From contig NW_025064890.1 of assembly GCF_019112545.1 (NCBI RefSeq), positions 1,112,912 through 1,176,911 of the forward strand: a stretch of 64,000 nt of DNA. The letters are read 5' to 3'. Positions within the stretch are counted from its first letter, which is position 1. Each line of letters begins with the position of its first letter. This document shows positions 49,411 to 61,292 of this stretch, piece after piece. The notes under the pieces were generated by a model. That model was not told the origin of the DNA. It saw only the letters and a list, made by a program, of their open reading frames with translations, and did not search any database. The stretch comes from Guyanagaster necrorhizus (taxonomy: Eukaryota > Basidiomycota > Agaricomycetes > Agaricales > Physalacriaceae). The position numbers and the translations under genes are program-made.

Positions 49411-49602
49411 ACAGTGCTCTTTTTCTTACTTGCCCATGTAACTGTATTGTATTTTTTCTCGATTCCAGTGATATATCGAAAACATTTCGATCAAAGTGAA
49501 AAAGTATATTCTTTTTATTCCGTGTTCGTGAAACGGTCAACAAGTGGGGGGCCAAACCTCTGATTTACAAAGGAAAGCATGCGTCATTTTTCAGATTGAC
49601 CT

Positions 49603-51156
49603 CTACCACTGCGTTGCTTGGATTCTCCGCCTTCTTAGTAGTTTCAACCGTTCCACTGTCCACGCACTTAGCTTGACCCCGTTACGAAGCCCGACAACAA
49701 CTGACTTGAGCAAGCCCGTGTAAGCATGATGCTCAACCATGTTCATCACGATATTTTCCTTGCGGTAATCATCCAGCGAAGATAAAACCTTGAGAACGCT
49801 GGGGGCCCATACCAACTTCAAATTTTCCAGCTTTGCTTGTTCATAAAGATAAGCGACTAATATCTCTGATATGATGGGGGAGCAATTGGGTCTTCTTTCA
49901 TTTGCTTCGACGATGGAGAGATGCTTGAGATGTGGTATGCATTTAAGCATGCGGCAAACCTGGGCATCGGTGAAGGAAACTTCGGTAAGGGTGAGGGATG
50001 TAATAGGAGAAGGATTCGGGCCGTGGCAGAGTTGCCATAAGGAATTGTTAAGGTCATCCCGGAATGTAGGTACGGCTGAGTTTGAGTGGGGTCTTGACAC
50101 AAGTTCCAAGGAGGAGAGGCGGGGAAATGAAACGGATGGATCGCTGATGATAGGCTCGAGTAACGTGTTAGTCAGCGTGAGGGATTCAAGGGCCAAAGAA
50201 ACGGACTTGTCGGAGCTAGAAGCACGATATAGACAGTCGACGAGGGTGGCACGTATGGCCTTGGGGAATATCTTTAACATAGACGAATGAGTATCAGATA
50301 GAAAAAGCGTGGTGATCTGATTTCGACTTGGCAACTGGACTCGGAATGCATTGACTGATCCATGGATGTGAAGACGGTCGAGATTTGATGCGTTCTGACA
50401 CATCGCCCAGGGACAGGTAGTCCCAGCAGACCCGACAGATTTGATTTCGAGAGACCTTAACAAAGGGAGTTGATGCTTAATAGCATTGAATAGCAACCTT
50501 CCTCGACTGTTCATGGTAAAACGGATGGAGTGGCACCGATCCAAAACGGATGGTACTGCAATAGCATCGCAAATGGAAGCGAACCTGCTGCCGTCCGGAA
50601 ATGTCTTGTCATAGTCTTCTTTCCTATATGACGCTGTAAGATGGAAGGTGAGGCTGAGCGGTGAAGACAATGACTGGTAATGATCTATGCGACGAGCGAT
50701 CCGAGAGGAATTGTCCGGTCGGATACGATGATAGGCGGTGATATGCGTCCAAAGAATGCGCGTTGAAAGACAAACTTTACGCCAATACGAGCACACTGAA
50801 GATAATACAGTGGGGATAACTGGTTCCGACTCGGAGCCTGCAGATGTGGCGCGACATGCGTCCTCAAATATGGCAGCGAGAACTTCCGCGGGTAGCATGC
50901 GGATAGGCGAAAGAGAAGACTGATGAAGTCGTGAACACTCATCGATCGTCTCCTTGGAAGCTCTGAGCGTCCTCAAGACACTATTAACTCGCAGAATCTC
51001 TGCATCATAGAGTGGGATTTGTGAACGGAACAGAGAGAGTTCATCAAGGATCATCTCAGATAGAAAAGACCCATCACGCAACACATCCAAGATGGAGCGT
51101 TTGAGTTCTTCGACATCTGCCAGCGCAGGAAGTGTGTTCCCCGAGCTGGGCAACAT
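49603..51156 (-). CDS. F-box protein, 517 aa, single exon
   Basis: Residues about 86-130 form an F-box of the usual Agaricomycete type (SPIRMLPAEVLAAIFEDACR, then VCSYWRKVCLSTRILWTHI), preceded by a helix with heptad character (IPLYDAEILRVNSVLRTL). The rest has irregular leucine-rich strands (RSLEIKSVG, LESLTLTNTLL, LSSLELVS, LKHLSIVEA) as in F-box/LRR proteins, ending RRRRIQATQW. Such proteins recruit substrates to SCF ubiquitin ligases through Skp1, and the substrate cannot be predicted. These families are highly expanded in mushroom genomes, and a gene without introns among intron-dense neighbours is common for them. Confidence 0.87.
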   Translation of the reverse strand: MLPSSGNTLPALADVEELKRSILDVLRDGSFLSEMILDELSLFRSQIPLYDAEILRVNSVLRTLRASKETIDECSRLHQSSLSPIRMLPAEVLAAIFEDACRATSAGSESEPVIPTVLSSVCSYWRKVCLSTRILWTHITAYHRIRPDNSSRIARRIDHYQSLSSPLSLTFHLTASYRKEDYDKTFPDGSRFASICDAIAVPSVLDRCHSIRFTMNSRGRLLFNAIKHQLPLLRSLEIKSVGSAGTTCPWAMCQNASNLDRLHIHGSVNAFRVQLPSRNQITTLFLSDTHSSMLKIFPKAIRATLVDCLYRASSSDKSVSLALESLTLTNTLLEPIISDPSVSFPRLSSLELVSRPHSNSAVPTFRDDLNNSLWQLCHGPNPSPITSLTLTEVSFTDAQVCRMLKCIPHLKHLSIVEANERRPNCSPIISEILVAYLYEQAKLENLKLVWAPSVLKVLSSLDDYRKENIVMNMVEHHAYTGLLKSVVVGLRNGVKLSAWTVERLKLLRRRRIQATQW

Positions 51157-51759
51157 GGATCTAAAAGAGACAATTAAAACGCATGTATCTAAGCAATGTG
51201 GAATACTTACGGGTGCAACGATATGTAACTAGAGCGTCAGATATAGGACTATGGAGGGAAATACTGTCGGTCCTTGGAGGTCGATAAAGACAAAGAGAGA
51301 GCAAAGAAAAGAACCTAGACTGATGCTCGTCACCTGACTCGAATCAACGATTGATTGGCAATAAAACCGATTCAAGATTCAGGATTCAGGGCGTGGCGTG
51401 GTGAAATTTCGAACGAGGTTACCCTGCCCTGTCCGACAGAGGTTAGGTACGAGGTTATGCATCATTTGAGGGGCTGTCGATAGTATGTCGATAATGCTTT
51501 TACTGCACATCATTGTGATATCTTTAAATGGCGTCTATCAACGAAAGATAGACAAATAGTTACCCTAAATGCTACCTTCTCGAATTCTCCCTCTGTAGCA
51601 AGCACGACCATCAAACCTGAGATTTCTGCGGGTAAAGGGAGGAAAGCGGGGGCAACTCCATCTAGTGCATCTAGACAGGGTGCAGGAGGACATGCAAGAT
51701 ATTCTTTTATCTGAAAGCGGTCTCTCAGAGCGAAGAAGGGACAAGAACAATGGAAGCAA

Positions 51760-52607
51760 TTACCCTCTACGCCGTTTACTGCTTTTGCTGGCTTCAAGAG
51801 CTCCTTCTCGCCGCTCTCCAACTCTTTCCAAGAATTCAATCTTTTCAAGATAGCCTCCTCCCCGTCGATTTGCATCCAACTCATCTTTGAAACTGGAAGG
51901 TTCTGCAGAAACATGACTGCGCCAGTCCATAGCAGATTTATCAAGTGTCGTGAGCTTTTTGGGTCTCTGTTTAGAGGGACCAGGCAGGTCATTCAAGGAG
52001 AGCTTTCCCTTTCTTGGTCCGGGTTTCTTTTTCGGAGGTACAGGTTTGGAAGCGGGAAGTGGTGATTCAATAGTAGCGCCAAAGTCCTCCGTAGACTCAG
52101 AAAATAACGGCCATTTCTTTGCATCTTGAGAGTCTTCAGGGACTTCAACTACTTCTCTGTCGCATTCAGTAAGGGTGAAGCACCATAGAGGTATGGGCAG
52201 TGGCCGTACACGACGTTCTCGCCTGCAAAGAGATATCTTTTCTCCACCTTGACCATCTTTTTTGGCATTTCTTGCTGCGCTGTTGTCGAAGTCGATGCTA
52301 CGGATTCCTGAAACTTCGTCCACAAGGCATTGCGAGCCCTGGAAACCCTGAGGTTAAGGCAGAATGAAGTGCATGGGTAGATGCACACACTGTTTCTGAG
52401 CCGTGTCGTCTGTTTCTACTGCAAGGGGTTTCGGAGAACTTGTCCGACGACGTTTAATGTCCCTTTCTGTGTCTGAAGAATCGGACTCTGCTGCAGCACA
52501 ATGAGCTGAGACTCCCGTCACCGTACGTTGATCAAGGGCGTACCGACATCACCAGCCGGTGGAACATAGTCTTCGTCCTCAGAGTCAGAATCATTGATAT
52601 TGGACAT
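51760..52607 (-). CDS. SWC5: SWC5/BCNT (CFDP1) subunit of the SWR1 remodeler, 237 aa, 4 exons
   Basis: SWC5 is needed for SWR1 to exchange H2A for H2A.Z. Exons in transcript order: 52607-52544, 52505-52391, 52347-52210, 52156-51760; the frame closes exactly. The N-terminus is very acidic (NINDSDSEDEDY), the usual histone-binding part, and a Lys/Pro-rich linker follows (KPVPPKKKPGPRKGKL). The C-terminal BCNT-C domain is unmistakable: LDKSAMDWRSHV, LKDELDANRR-type FKDELDANRRGGGYLEKIEF, then EASKSSKRRRG. The start ATG lies in the palindrome acatgt (52604-52609). A uroporphyrinogen-III synthase remnant begins within 100 bp on the other strand, so they share a promoter region. Confidence 0.94.
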
Positions 52608-52689
52608 GTACCGAAAGGAAGCAACGAGAGCGGTGAGTAAGGGCGCTAGACGTCGTGATGGTCGAGGATCAAAGTCACGTTGTCCCTGC

Positions 52690-53724
52690 CATGACATCCA
52701 CTTCCTTCGTGAACCGACACCGTCCTCTGATGGAACTCAAGACGGGTACAAAGTCGTCTTTGCTGCAGCAAACTATACACCTTCCTCGATTCCAGTACTC
52801 GAGACGGTGCTCACCGATATCAAGGAACTCGCATCGGTAACGGCGAAATCCGTTAGGACTCGACAAGGACCTGGGAACGGGTGTGTCACCTCTTCTTTTC
52901 TGCAAGTGGCGAATCTCAGTAGAAATAGGAAAACTGGCGGAGCAGAGTATCACAATATTCTCCTCTTGTTATCGCTACATCGACGGCTACCGAACAAAGG
53001 AATAGGTCCGTCGTTCGGGACGAGACATCGAATCCTGTCCGTTGAAGAAGGATCTTCTGTTTATACCCACAACGCACTCGATATCGCAGGGCGATTTTGG
53101 CGGAATTATCATGATCAGCGTGCGCTCATGCGATGCCTGAGACAATATGAACGGTGCAGCAAAGGACGGTACGTGTCGCGATTACCTGCCCGAAATTTGG
53201 TTCTCAAACTCAGCGACAGAACTTCCGTTTTATGCTGTCGGGAAGGCTTGCCTCAACACTACGTTCCACCACGCCCAATGCCGATATCCATGGAGAATCG
53301 TCCGGGACAGCAGAGCAGCTCGCCAAGTTCATTCTTGCAGAACGGCCTCGTCCTACGAAATTACTGTATCTCACTGGTGACAAGATTCGTGACACCCTTC
53401 CTAGCATCCTTGGCGGCGCAGGAGTTTCTTTGTGTTCACTCAAGGTGAACGAGACCCAGGGCAACTCTACTTTCCTTCAGTATTTAAAGAAGATCGTACC
53501 CGAGAATCGACTGGGCCATGGCGGATTGTGTTCTTTGCACCGTCAGCTGCTGAATTTATTCTACTATACCTGAAGGAACGGTTCGCACTGCATTCAGTGA
53601 AGATTGCGGCCATGGAACTGACCACTGCAACGTTCTTGCGTGGGAATTTGGGGACGCCGTCCCTGCCAAACCGTCGCCAGATGATCTACTGAGGGCGATC
53701 GTGGACACTGATGAAGTGTCTTGA
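52690..53724 (+). pseudogene. HEM4: Uroporphyrinogen-III synthase (HEM4) remnant, frameshifted
   Basis: The family closes the linear tetrapyrrole hydroxymethylbilane in heme synthesis. Recognisable pieces lie in order but in different frames. The N-terminal IHFLREPTPSSD and YTPSSIPVLETVLTD are at 52690-52830. ELPFYAVGKA (about 53215-53247) is followed one base out of frame by ASTLRSTTPNADIHGESSGT and TKLLYLTGDKIRDTLP. RIVFFAPSAAEFILLYL (about 53510-53570) is in a third frame. The end AVPAKPSPDDLLRAIVDTD runs to a stop at 53722-53724 after another shift (about 53645). At least three shifts that introns do not explain indicate a pseudogene, or a badly read segment. The start codon cannot be fixed. 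An intact copy would have to exist elsewhere, since the enzyme is essential for heme. Confidence 0.72.
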
Positions 53725-54260
53725 GGAATAAATTCTTGCTATTAATGCACGCAACACCAAGCCACTGCGCAAAGTATGCTTCGTGCCTCGATTCGTCAGA
53801 CAGACGATTTTCTCATATATTGTATACTCATATTGCTCCTCCGCTGCGTATCTCAACCTAGGCCGCTTCTCGCCAGACCTTTCCGACCAAAAGGCCAGTG
53901 GCATGCGTTCGTGAATATCTCTTTTTCCAAGAGTCCCCGATTTCCAGCCTTTAGACGAAACCATAGATATCAATAACACCGCGTGCAAATCTTCCCAATT
54001 TCACAAGGTGCATCCACTGCTGTCCGGATTCATCCAATCCGACCTGATTCAATTATAGTGCCTCAGTAAAGCCGCAGTCAAGCAATGTCGCCATTAAGGT
54101 GTCTGACAGCGTAATCGGCATTGTATGGTTAATGGCAACCCGAAGGTGCAAGTAGGCTAACGTATGAGGTGCTAGGACCAAAAACTCTTATCCTGATAGC
54201 GAAGGAAGGTATAAATGGGAAGAAATGGCCCATGCGCCATATTGTCTGTGTTCTTCCACT

Positions 54261-56881
54261 ATGGCTACTTCGTCCAAGACGTCACTTCCCGAGGCGCTGC
54301 CTCCAAGCCCTACAACATCACTGTATTCCCTTTCCAAGGATGTGGATACGAAGAAAGATACCCCGCTAACTGACGACTTGGTCGATGGAGAGCCGGAGCC
54401 TTTCAAATTTTTGAATGTCTTCCGGCGCCGCAAGAATGAAGAACTGGATGCAATAGCTACGAAACGGTCCGTCTTCGATGATCCGGAGTTGGCCCCTCAT
54501 TATTGGCCCAAGAAGGAGTACGAGAACAGACATCGGTTTGACCCTAATGCGCGGTGGACATACCTCGAGGAGAAGGTACATTGTTTTCGTGCTTTTGCCA
54601 CCCGAATTTAACTCTCGTCCGTAGGCCCTGGTCCGGAAGATTGATTGGAAGGTCATGCTTTGGGCTGCCATCAGCTTCTCCGCCTTGAACCTGGATCGAA
54701 ATAACCTTAGTCAAGCAAATACCGATAACTTTCTGCCTGACCTCGGTTTAACCACTAATGGCGAGTGAAATATATTCTCCCACGACTGTGGGATACGGCT
54801 CAGACTTTCACCTATACAGATTACAACTGGGGAAATTCGATATTCAAGTTGGCCTTTCTCTGTGCGGAACTGCCTTCTCAACTTGTTTCAAAGCGAGTAA
54901 GGCGGCGCAGAATATTCACTTTCTCCGGTTGATGATACATATCCAGGTGGGACCAGATCGTTGGATTCCGACTCAGATGGTTTTATGGTCTATCGTAACA
55001 ATTGCGCAATTTTGGCTAAGTGGGAGGACATCATTTTTCCTATGCCGGGCATTGTTAGGGTATATGTCTGTTTTCTTCTGTTGTAATGTAATACTCATAA
55101 CTCTTCAATTATAACAGATTCATTCAGGGCGGGTACGCTCGTTCGACATCTATGTTTACCTTCAAAAGTTTTAAATATCTGAATAAAGGTTTATTCCGGA
55201 TCTCATTCTCTACTTGTCATGTGAGTTTTGCGTTGTATATGATCACTTCTCCTGTCATTTACATGAGTGACCCATGGCAGACTTCTACACGAAAAATGAA
55301 CTTCCCTTTCGTCTGGCCCTCTTTTGGATGTCCTCCAATTTGTGCACCATCGTTGCCAGTTTCATAGCCTTTGGCGTTCTCCACATGAGAGGTATCCTGG
55401 GAAGAGCTGGCTGGAGGTAAGTTAGTATGCCGTAACACCGTAAATAGCCTTAACTGCTTGTTAGATGGTTGTTTCTTTTTGAGTGCGTGGATCACGACGA
55501 TCGTTCGGGCCGGCACTTACCTTTTTTGCAGAGGTCTGATCACCCTGATCATTGGGATAGCTACGTTCTTTAGAATGCCGCCCTCTCCTACGCAATCAAA
55601 GACATGGTTCCGTCCCAAAGGATGGTTCACCGAAAGGGAAGAGACGATTGCTGTGACACGCATTCTTCGGGATGATCCTACGAAGGTTTGCTTCTCTTAG
55701 GCCCAGCGGAGTCTTCATCTCATGGAGTAACCAGGGTGACATGCATAATCGTGAAGGGTTAACACTCAAACGCCTCTGGATTGCAGTTTGTGATTATGAT
55801 TTATGGCCTCTATATTTCATGTGAGTTTACCTTCTCGCATGAGTCTGTCGTTATAACGTCAAACTCCAGAGGCCTCATGTTCGGTATCCCCACTTCTCCG
55901 CCGAGCACTTATCTTACTTTATCTCTCCGTCATATTGGGTTTGTCCATGCGAATAGTCTATCTCGCAGGAAATCGTGCTAACACAGTGTAGGTTCAACAC
56001 GTTCCAGTCCAATCTTCTTGCAATTCCATCGACTGTCGCGGGCATGATAACTAACTTCGGTATTACACTGGTCTCCGAAACTGTCAATGATCGCTCGTTT
56101 GTAGCAATGGCTGAAGACGTTTGGACCCTTCCTTTTCTGGTAGCAATATACTGTCTTCCGGATTCGAGCCAATGGCTGTACTTTGTTCGTTCTCTTCCTT
56201 GTGTGTATAGTATATTCTTTTAAGCAAGCGCAATATTACAGGGACTGGCATCGGGCCTGTTGTCATATCCGTACGTCAGAAAGTTTCCGTTTCTGCTATC
56301 GTCATTGACGCTAGTATACTTCCCCAGCTATACACATCCAATACAGGTGTTTCTCTTCTCTTTGAGTGACGTTTTCGTCCTTCCTGACATTTGGCTTGCA
56401 GGTGGGATGGTGTTCTAGAAACTCCGGTGCAGTAGCTAGCAGGACTGTCAACGCATCACTGTACAACATGTACGCATGCTTTTCTTGTTCCCATGTGTTC
56501 CGGACTAAACGCCCTCAGGTTTGTTCAAGCATCGGGCATCATATCGGCGCAGATATACCGCACGGATGACTCGCCGAAGTGTAGGAATTGTTTCCATTCT
56601 ACGGTTCAGAAGCTGACGTTGACCCTAGACCGGCGGGGAAACAAAATTTTGATTATTATCTGCTGCTTCAACATGTTAATCATGTATCCGGGAACGAAAG
56701 CATATTACATCTATCGCAATCGTCAACGGGATAGGATCTGGAATGCAATGACGCCACAGGTAAATATGCTGGTTTTTGGAGACTTTACGTACTGATCCAG
56801 TCATCTCAGGAGAGAAAACATTATCTTGAAACTACCACTGATATAGGGAATAGACGGCTCAATTTTAGATTTGCCCACTAG
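54261..56881 (+). CDS. MFS transporter, allantoate-permease (Dal5)-like, 574 aa, 18 exons
   Basis: A proton-coupled plasma-membrane importer of organic anions or vitamins; the exact substrate is unknown. Exons: 54261-54575, 54625-54760, 54820-54896, 54947-55059, 55118-55132, 55189-55220, 55281-55416, 55465-55482, 55532-55685, 55735-55820, 55870-55938, 55992-56184, 56242-56270, 56328-56346, 56402-56469, 56519-56580, 56629-56759, 56810-56881. All phases agree. Long hydrophilic N-terminus, then [20 protein letters not shown] (TM1), [82 protein letters not shown] and [18 protein letters not shown], with a charged tail [13 protein letters not shown]. The second intron needs a GC donor (gcgagt at 54761); exons of 15, 18 and 19 bp are notable. 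Confidence 0.92.
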
Positions 56882-57148
56882 AATTTGGGGCCTTTGGAGA
56901 TGCTGGGATAAATTCGGTAGATGTTACGGTCACCGTGGAGCTCTCGCAGCACGAATACAAAGCGTTTTCTTTTTGAGCCTCGCAACACGACTCCATGATG
57001 TGATCTTCTAAAGGAAACCCTAACCCTGGAAAGAACTGCGGCTCAAAAATAGCCACAATGCCGGATTATCACCGGTGAAAAGGGGTGGCAACGTTAACGT
57101 CAACGGCCTTGTACTTATTATTGCTTATTGTTCTTTGCAATCTGAGCG

Positions 57149-57155
57149 TATATAA
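57149..57155 (+). promoter_or_regulatory. TATA box upstream of the secreted CBM19-like protein gene
   Basis: The sequence tatataa followed by ggcc lies about 140 bp before the ATG at 57292, in a pyrimidine-rich leader region (ttctttctttccttcttcc). Position and context fit a core promoter with transcription start near 57180-57190. Confidence 0.55.
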
Positions 57156-57291
57156 GGCCTGATGTCTCTGCTAGCATATTCAACTCCTTTGACTTACGAC
57201 CATCCCCACTTTCTTTCTTTCCTTCTTCCAACGAGCCCGGTGCTCTAGTAAACGACCTACGATCTCTTCCATCCGTTAAAAGTCTTTCGAC

Positions 57292-58700
57292 ATGGTTGCC
57301 CGTTCATCTTCATTTGTCCTTGTTGCCACTATCGCTTGTCGCCTGGCATCGGTTGGTGCTGCGCCCACAGGCTTTGGATTTTTGTCAGTCCGAGCAGACT
57401 CGAACTCGACTTCAAATTCCTCATCTTCCTCAAGCTTTACCACTTCCAACGGCCTGGAAGCACAACAGCTGAATGCCCAATTTGCATCTCTCTCTGCCAA
57501 CGATTCTTGTACTAGTGCGTCTCTTTCATTTGTTCTTTTTCTTACTTCTTCTGACAGCTTGTGTTTTTTTTTTTAGCTGGTGATCAGGCATGTGTTAATG
57601 GCGGATTCGCACAATGTGTATCATCAGCCTGGGAGGTCACTGAGTGCGCCAGTGGCACCTCGTGCTTCGCCCTTCCCCTGGTAAACTCTGCAGGGACGAG
57701 TTTATCCTGTGACAGTGAATCTGACGCATTGGCGCGTATCGAGGCCACTGGGGTCACAGGTGGGATCGATGGGTCGAACTCGACGTCCTCCGCTTCAGCC
57801 AGTTCCAATTCGGTCATTTCTTCCGCCTCGACAGTTGCATCCCCCACCGAGACAGCGGCCGCCACGTCTGTCGCGGCCTCTGCCTCTGCGACGACCAGTG
57901 CAAGTTCTGACGATGGTGATGATTCAGATGGGTGTGATGACAGAGAGGACGATGGCGCAGATAGCACCACCGAGAACGCCTCTGCTTCCACAGCTGCTGC
58001 TGCATCCCTGACTGCAACAGGAGCCGCCGCTTCCGTCTCGGCTGTGAACAACGACGCTGCAGTATCTTCCACCATCATTCTCAAAGCAGCGTCCGCCACT
58101 CCCAGCTTGCTCCGTCGTCAAAGCGAGACCGCCCTCAGCAGCACCTCGGTATCTGCTGCCACCGAAGCATCAGTCACCTCTGTGTCAGCGACCGGAAGCG
58201 CTTCGGTCTCGAGTGCCAGCGTCATTACCTCCGCAGCTTCTAACAGCTCTGCGACCATCACCTCCGCCGCCGCTGTTTCCACCGTGACTGGTCCCAGCAC
58301 ATCGACCACCACGGGTGCCGACGGTGTTGCGACCGTCAACATCGTCTCGGTAGTGACGATGCTAGTGATGACGGAATTGCCTTCATGTTCTGGCGTTTTC
58401 GTCGAAGCCAGTTCGGATGCAGTATCCGCATCCGCGACCGCTGCAGCCTCTTCAGCTGCGACTGTTGTGGGAGCTTCTTCCTCTGCTGTTGTGACTGGTG
58501 CTGCATCCGCCTCAGTTGGCAGTGTCGTTTCCGCATCTGCATCTGCAACTTCAGTCATCGCCACTGCCTCCTCTTCCTCCTCCACGAGCGCCGGATTCGT
58601 TTTCAGCTTCCAGAGTGCTTCCACAGGTACTACGACTGCTGCTGCCAGTGACAGCACCAACACAGTGGATGTTGCCAGTGCCTTGACGGCTACGATTTGA
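57292..58700 (+). CDS. Secreted Ser/Thr/Ala-rich protein with CBM19-like N-terminal module, 448 aa, 2 exons
   Basis: Exons 57292-57514 and 57577-58700; the frame closes exactly. The N-terminus is a signal peptide (SSSFVLVATIACRLASVGA-AP). A cysteine-containing module follows at about residues 70-125 (ACVNGGFAQCV, ECASGTSC, LPLVNSAGTSLSCD). This spacing resembles carbohydrate-binding module family 19, a chitin-binding type, and I rate that as moderate. The remaining 300 residues are almost only Ser, Thr, Ala and Val with one Asp-rich patch (DDGDDSDGCDDREDDG), expected to be heavily O-glycosylated as in cell-wall proteins. No hydrophobic GPI-addition tail is seen at the end (VASALTATI). The biased composition creates long open frames on the opposite strand (58118-58663), which are not genes. 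Confidence 0.82.
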
Positions 58701-59134
58701 TGAGCATTTTATATCGGCATCATTGATGGACAGATTACTTAGTTGTATTGATTACACTTTTCGCAACCTTTATCATTCATTGTATTCTTAGCGCAAAGCA
58801 TTTAGATTTCTGTTTTGTCGGAGCATTCCCTGCTTGAAAGTGGGTGTTTGGTAAAGAGTATGTACTAGTGCCCAATAAGTTGAAGTATGTTAAGAGATTG
58901 TGGGATGCTATGCCCCAATTCCTTTTCCCAAACCAGTGAGCCGGTCTCAGTGGCACCTTTTATTACAATGATTTTTGAGTACGGATGCAACACAATCACA
59001 GAACGCCGCCAAGTATAAATGGCTCCGCCAACCCAAAATAAACCAAAAACGAAAGAAAAAAAAAATCGATGTCAATACAATAATATGAATGCCAGGCCAG
59101 AATGCGTGTATGATATGATGTGAAATGGATTTTT

Positions 59135-59166
59135 AAAAAAAAAAAAGAGAGAGAGAGAGAGAGAGA
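59135..59166. repeat. (A)12(GA)10 microsatellite
   Basis: A run of A followed by GA repeats lies just past the stop codon of the carboxylesterase gene, so on the transcribed strand it is a CT/T tract in the 3' UTR. Confidence 0.85.
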
Positions 59167-59169
59167 TGT

Positions 59170-61292
59170 CTAATACGGCCTCATATTCAACGGCGGGCCC
59201 CTACTCAGCTCCCCGCCAACTTTTTGTATAATCTGCATCCCCAGCGGCTCGAACGCCTCCCTCCACGCCTGCTTCCTCCTCCTCCCATCAAAGATACAAG
59301 CCGAGCGTTCCCCCGACTCGCCTTCCGGCCCAAACACAAACACCTTCTCGTCATTCCACGGCGCTTCGCCGTAGGCAAATGCGATCCATCTCTCCTGCAT
59401 CGTATCCCTGACGTGCGTATACGACCACTGGTCGACACACGGCTGCATCCACGAACACCCCTCCTCCTCTTCCTCGTCGCTGCTGCTGCTGGTGCTCCCC
59501 AGCATGTCATCGTCCTCATCCACATCGTCAAAGTCGCAGAACCCGCTATCGATGGACATCATAGACGACGAAGGCGACCGGACGGATTCAGGCAGCGGGA
59601 CGTTGTCGAAGAGGTAGACCAGGTCGACGGCGTGGTGCGGGAGGTTGACGGTCGGGCCGTCTTGGTCAAAGACGTACCGCCAGACCCCATGGCCACCGCG
59701 ATCACGCCGAGCGGACTGGGCTACGCATTCGGTGGGCCATGCGACACGGGCGTCGTTGATCAAGTCCAGGACGCGCTCGACGACCTCGTCGTCGGAGGTG
59801 TATGAGGAGATGTCATAGGCGTGCATGAGGTTGGAGCTTTTGGATAGGGACTGACAGACGGCCTTGATGCGGCGCACGACCGCGGGGGCCGTCCATTGGG
59901 CGGCGTGCAGTGACCACACGAGCGAGTCGGAGGCACAGTCACCTATTATGAGAGGCTGAAGGTTCGCTGGGGGATGGAAAGTGTTCGGGCCGGCGTTCGG
60001 ATGGGGCGAGCGCGACGGCCTTTTGGACATCTTGTGCACTGAAAGAAGGTCAGAGAACAGATGGTGGTCTCGGAGGTGCGCATCGTCTGGTTGAAAGTAG
60101 GCTCTCCATCCCGGGCGGAAGAAGACACCGTCGTCGACGCTGCGAAGAGTCTGGCCAAACGCGAAGAGCTTGTCGGCATCGATGGTGCGGAGCTGTTCGA
60201 CTGTAGTGACGTGCAGTGCTGACATGAGTCTAGACAGATGCCATCCTGCGGCTGAGACGTCCGGAGCGTTAGGTTCCAGGATCGCACTCTGGACTATTGC
60301 TCGCTGGAAAAGAGGTCTTGATTCATTGGCCTCAGACAAGAGGTGAGATACGATATCAGCCGCTCCCGTCGATTCCCCAAACAATGTTATATTGCTAGGA
60401 TCGCCGCCAAAATCTCCAATAAAGTGGTGAAGCCATTCAAGTAATTTACGTTGGTCGCGTAGGCCTAAATTGATAAACGTCAACGAACACAGAAATGAGG
60501 GGACAATTGATACAATGACAGACCATAGTTTCCCACACCCTCATCGCCCGCAGATTTGTTGTCTTCACGTAACATGGGACCGGCAGCGAAGCCAAGAAGG
60601 CCAAGCCGAAAACTAAAAGTAATGTGATCCATCAGAGAGAGAAGTTGGCGAAAAAAAAAAAGAACATCCGGATCTTACTTGAATGTGACCATGATAATCG
60701 GTTTGCCTATGCGAATGCTACGATGGACCAATGCACCCGCGTCGTAGACCCAGCTGGAGCCAGTGCCTCTGTCAGCCCCTCTGACGATAATCATCATAAG
60801 TAACCTGGGCTCATTGAAAACTGGTCACGAGGCTCACCCGTGCACCCACACCATAATAGGTAAACGGGAGTGCGGGGTAAGACCAGCGGGCGTGGTGATG
60901 TTCACGTTGAGGCACTCGAACTCATTTTGCTTCAAGGACTGCTTGGGTATATCATCGTCGCTGAGACCAAAGATGGCCTCTTCGAAGCTTTTCCTGCTTT
61001 TGTATTGAGGACATATAGATCTACAGCCGTCCGTGAGCACACAATATGAAACAACAACATCTTTAAAAAAACCCTACCCGTATTTTGTCGCATCCGTTAC
61101 GGGCTTGTAGGAAGAGAAAAGTTTGGACTGGCGAAAACGGGCGGGTATAGCGGCATATTTAATGCCGCGATACTGATGAACCTGGGCGTCAGGCGTTGAA
61201 ACCGCATGCTGCACGCCATGAAAGGTAGTTTGTAGTGGTATGTGTTGCACCTGAGGCAATGAAGCCTTGCAATGCATCTGGGCGATAGGCAT
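59170..61292 (-). CDS. Type-B carboxylesterase/lipase, 623 aa, 5 exons
   Basis: It hydrolyses carboxylic esters by a Ser-His-acid triad of the alpha/beta-hydrolase fold. Exons in transcript order: 61292-61078, 61020-60838, 60768-60679, 60612-60524, 60464-59170; the frame closes exactly. Early YRGIKYAAIPARF is the family's entry motif. FECLNVNITTPAG and LPIMVWVHGG form the oxyanion region. GDPSNITLFGESTGAAD has nucleophile Ser224 (GESTG rather than the common GESAG), and LPHHAVDLVYLF supplies the His. No signal peptide is seen, so it is probably cytosolic, unlike secreted lipases of the family. An acidic low-complexity insert (SSSSDEEEEEG) preceded by DFDDVDEDDD sits near residue 530. A second in-frame ATG (61277) is an alternative start. 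Confidence 0.92.

Noticed and set aside
58118..58663. Long minus-strand open frame (181 codons) opposite the secreted protein gene
   Set aside because: Repetitive codons for Ser/Thr/Ala on the coding strand leave the opposite strand free of stops. The composition (Ala/Glu/Val only) mirrors the real gene and shows no domain.
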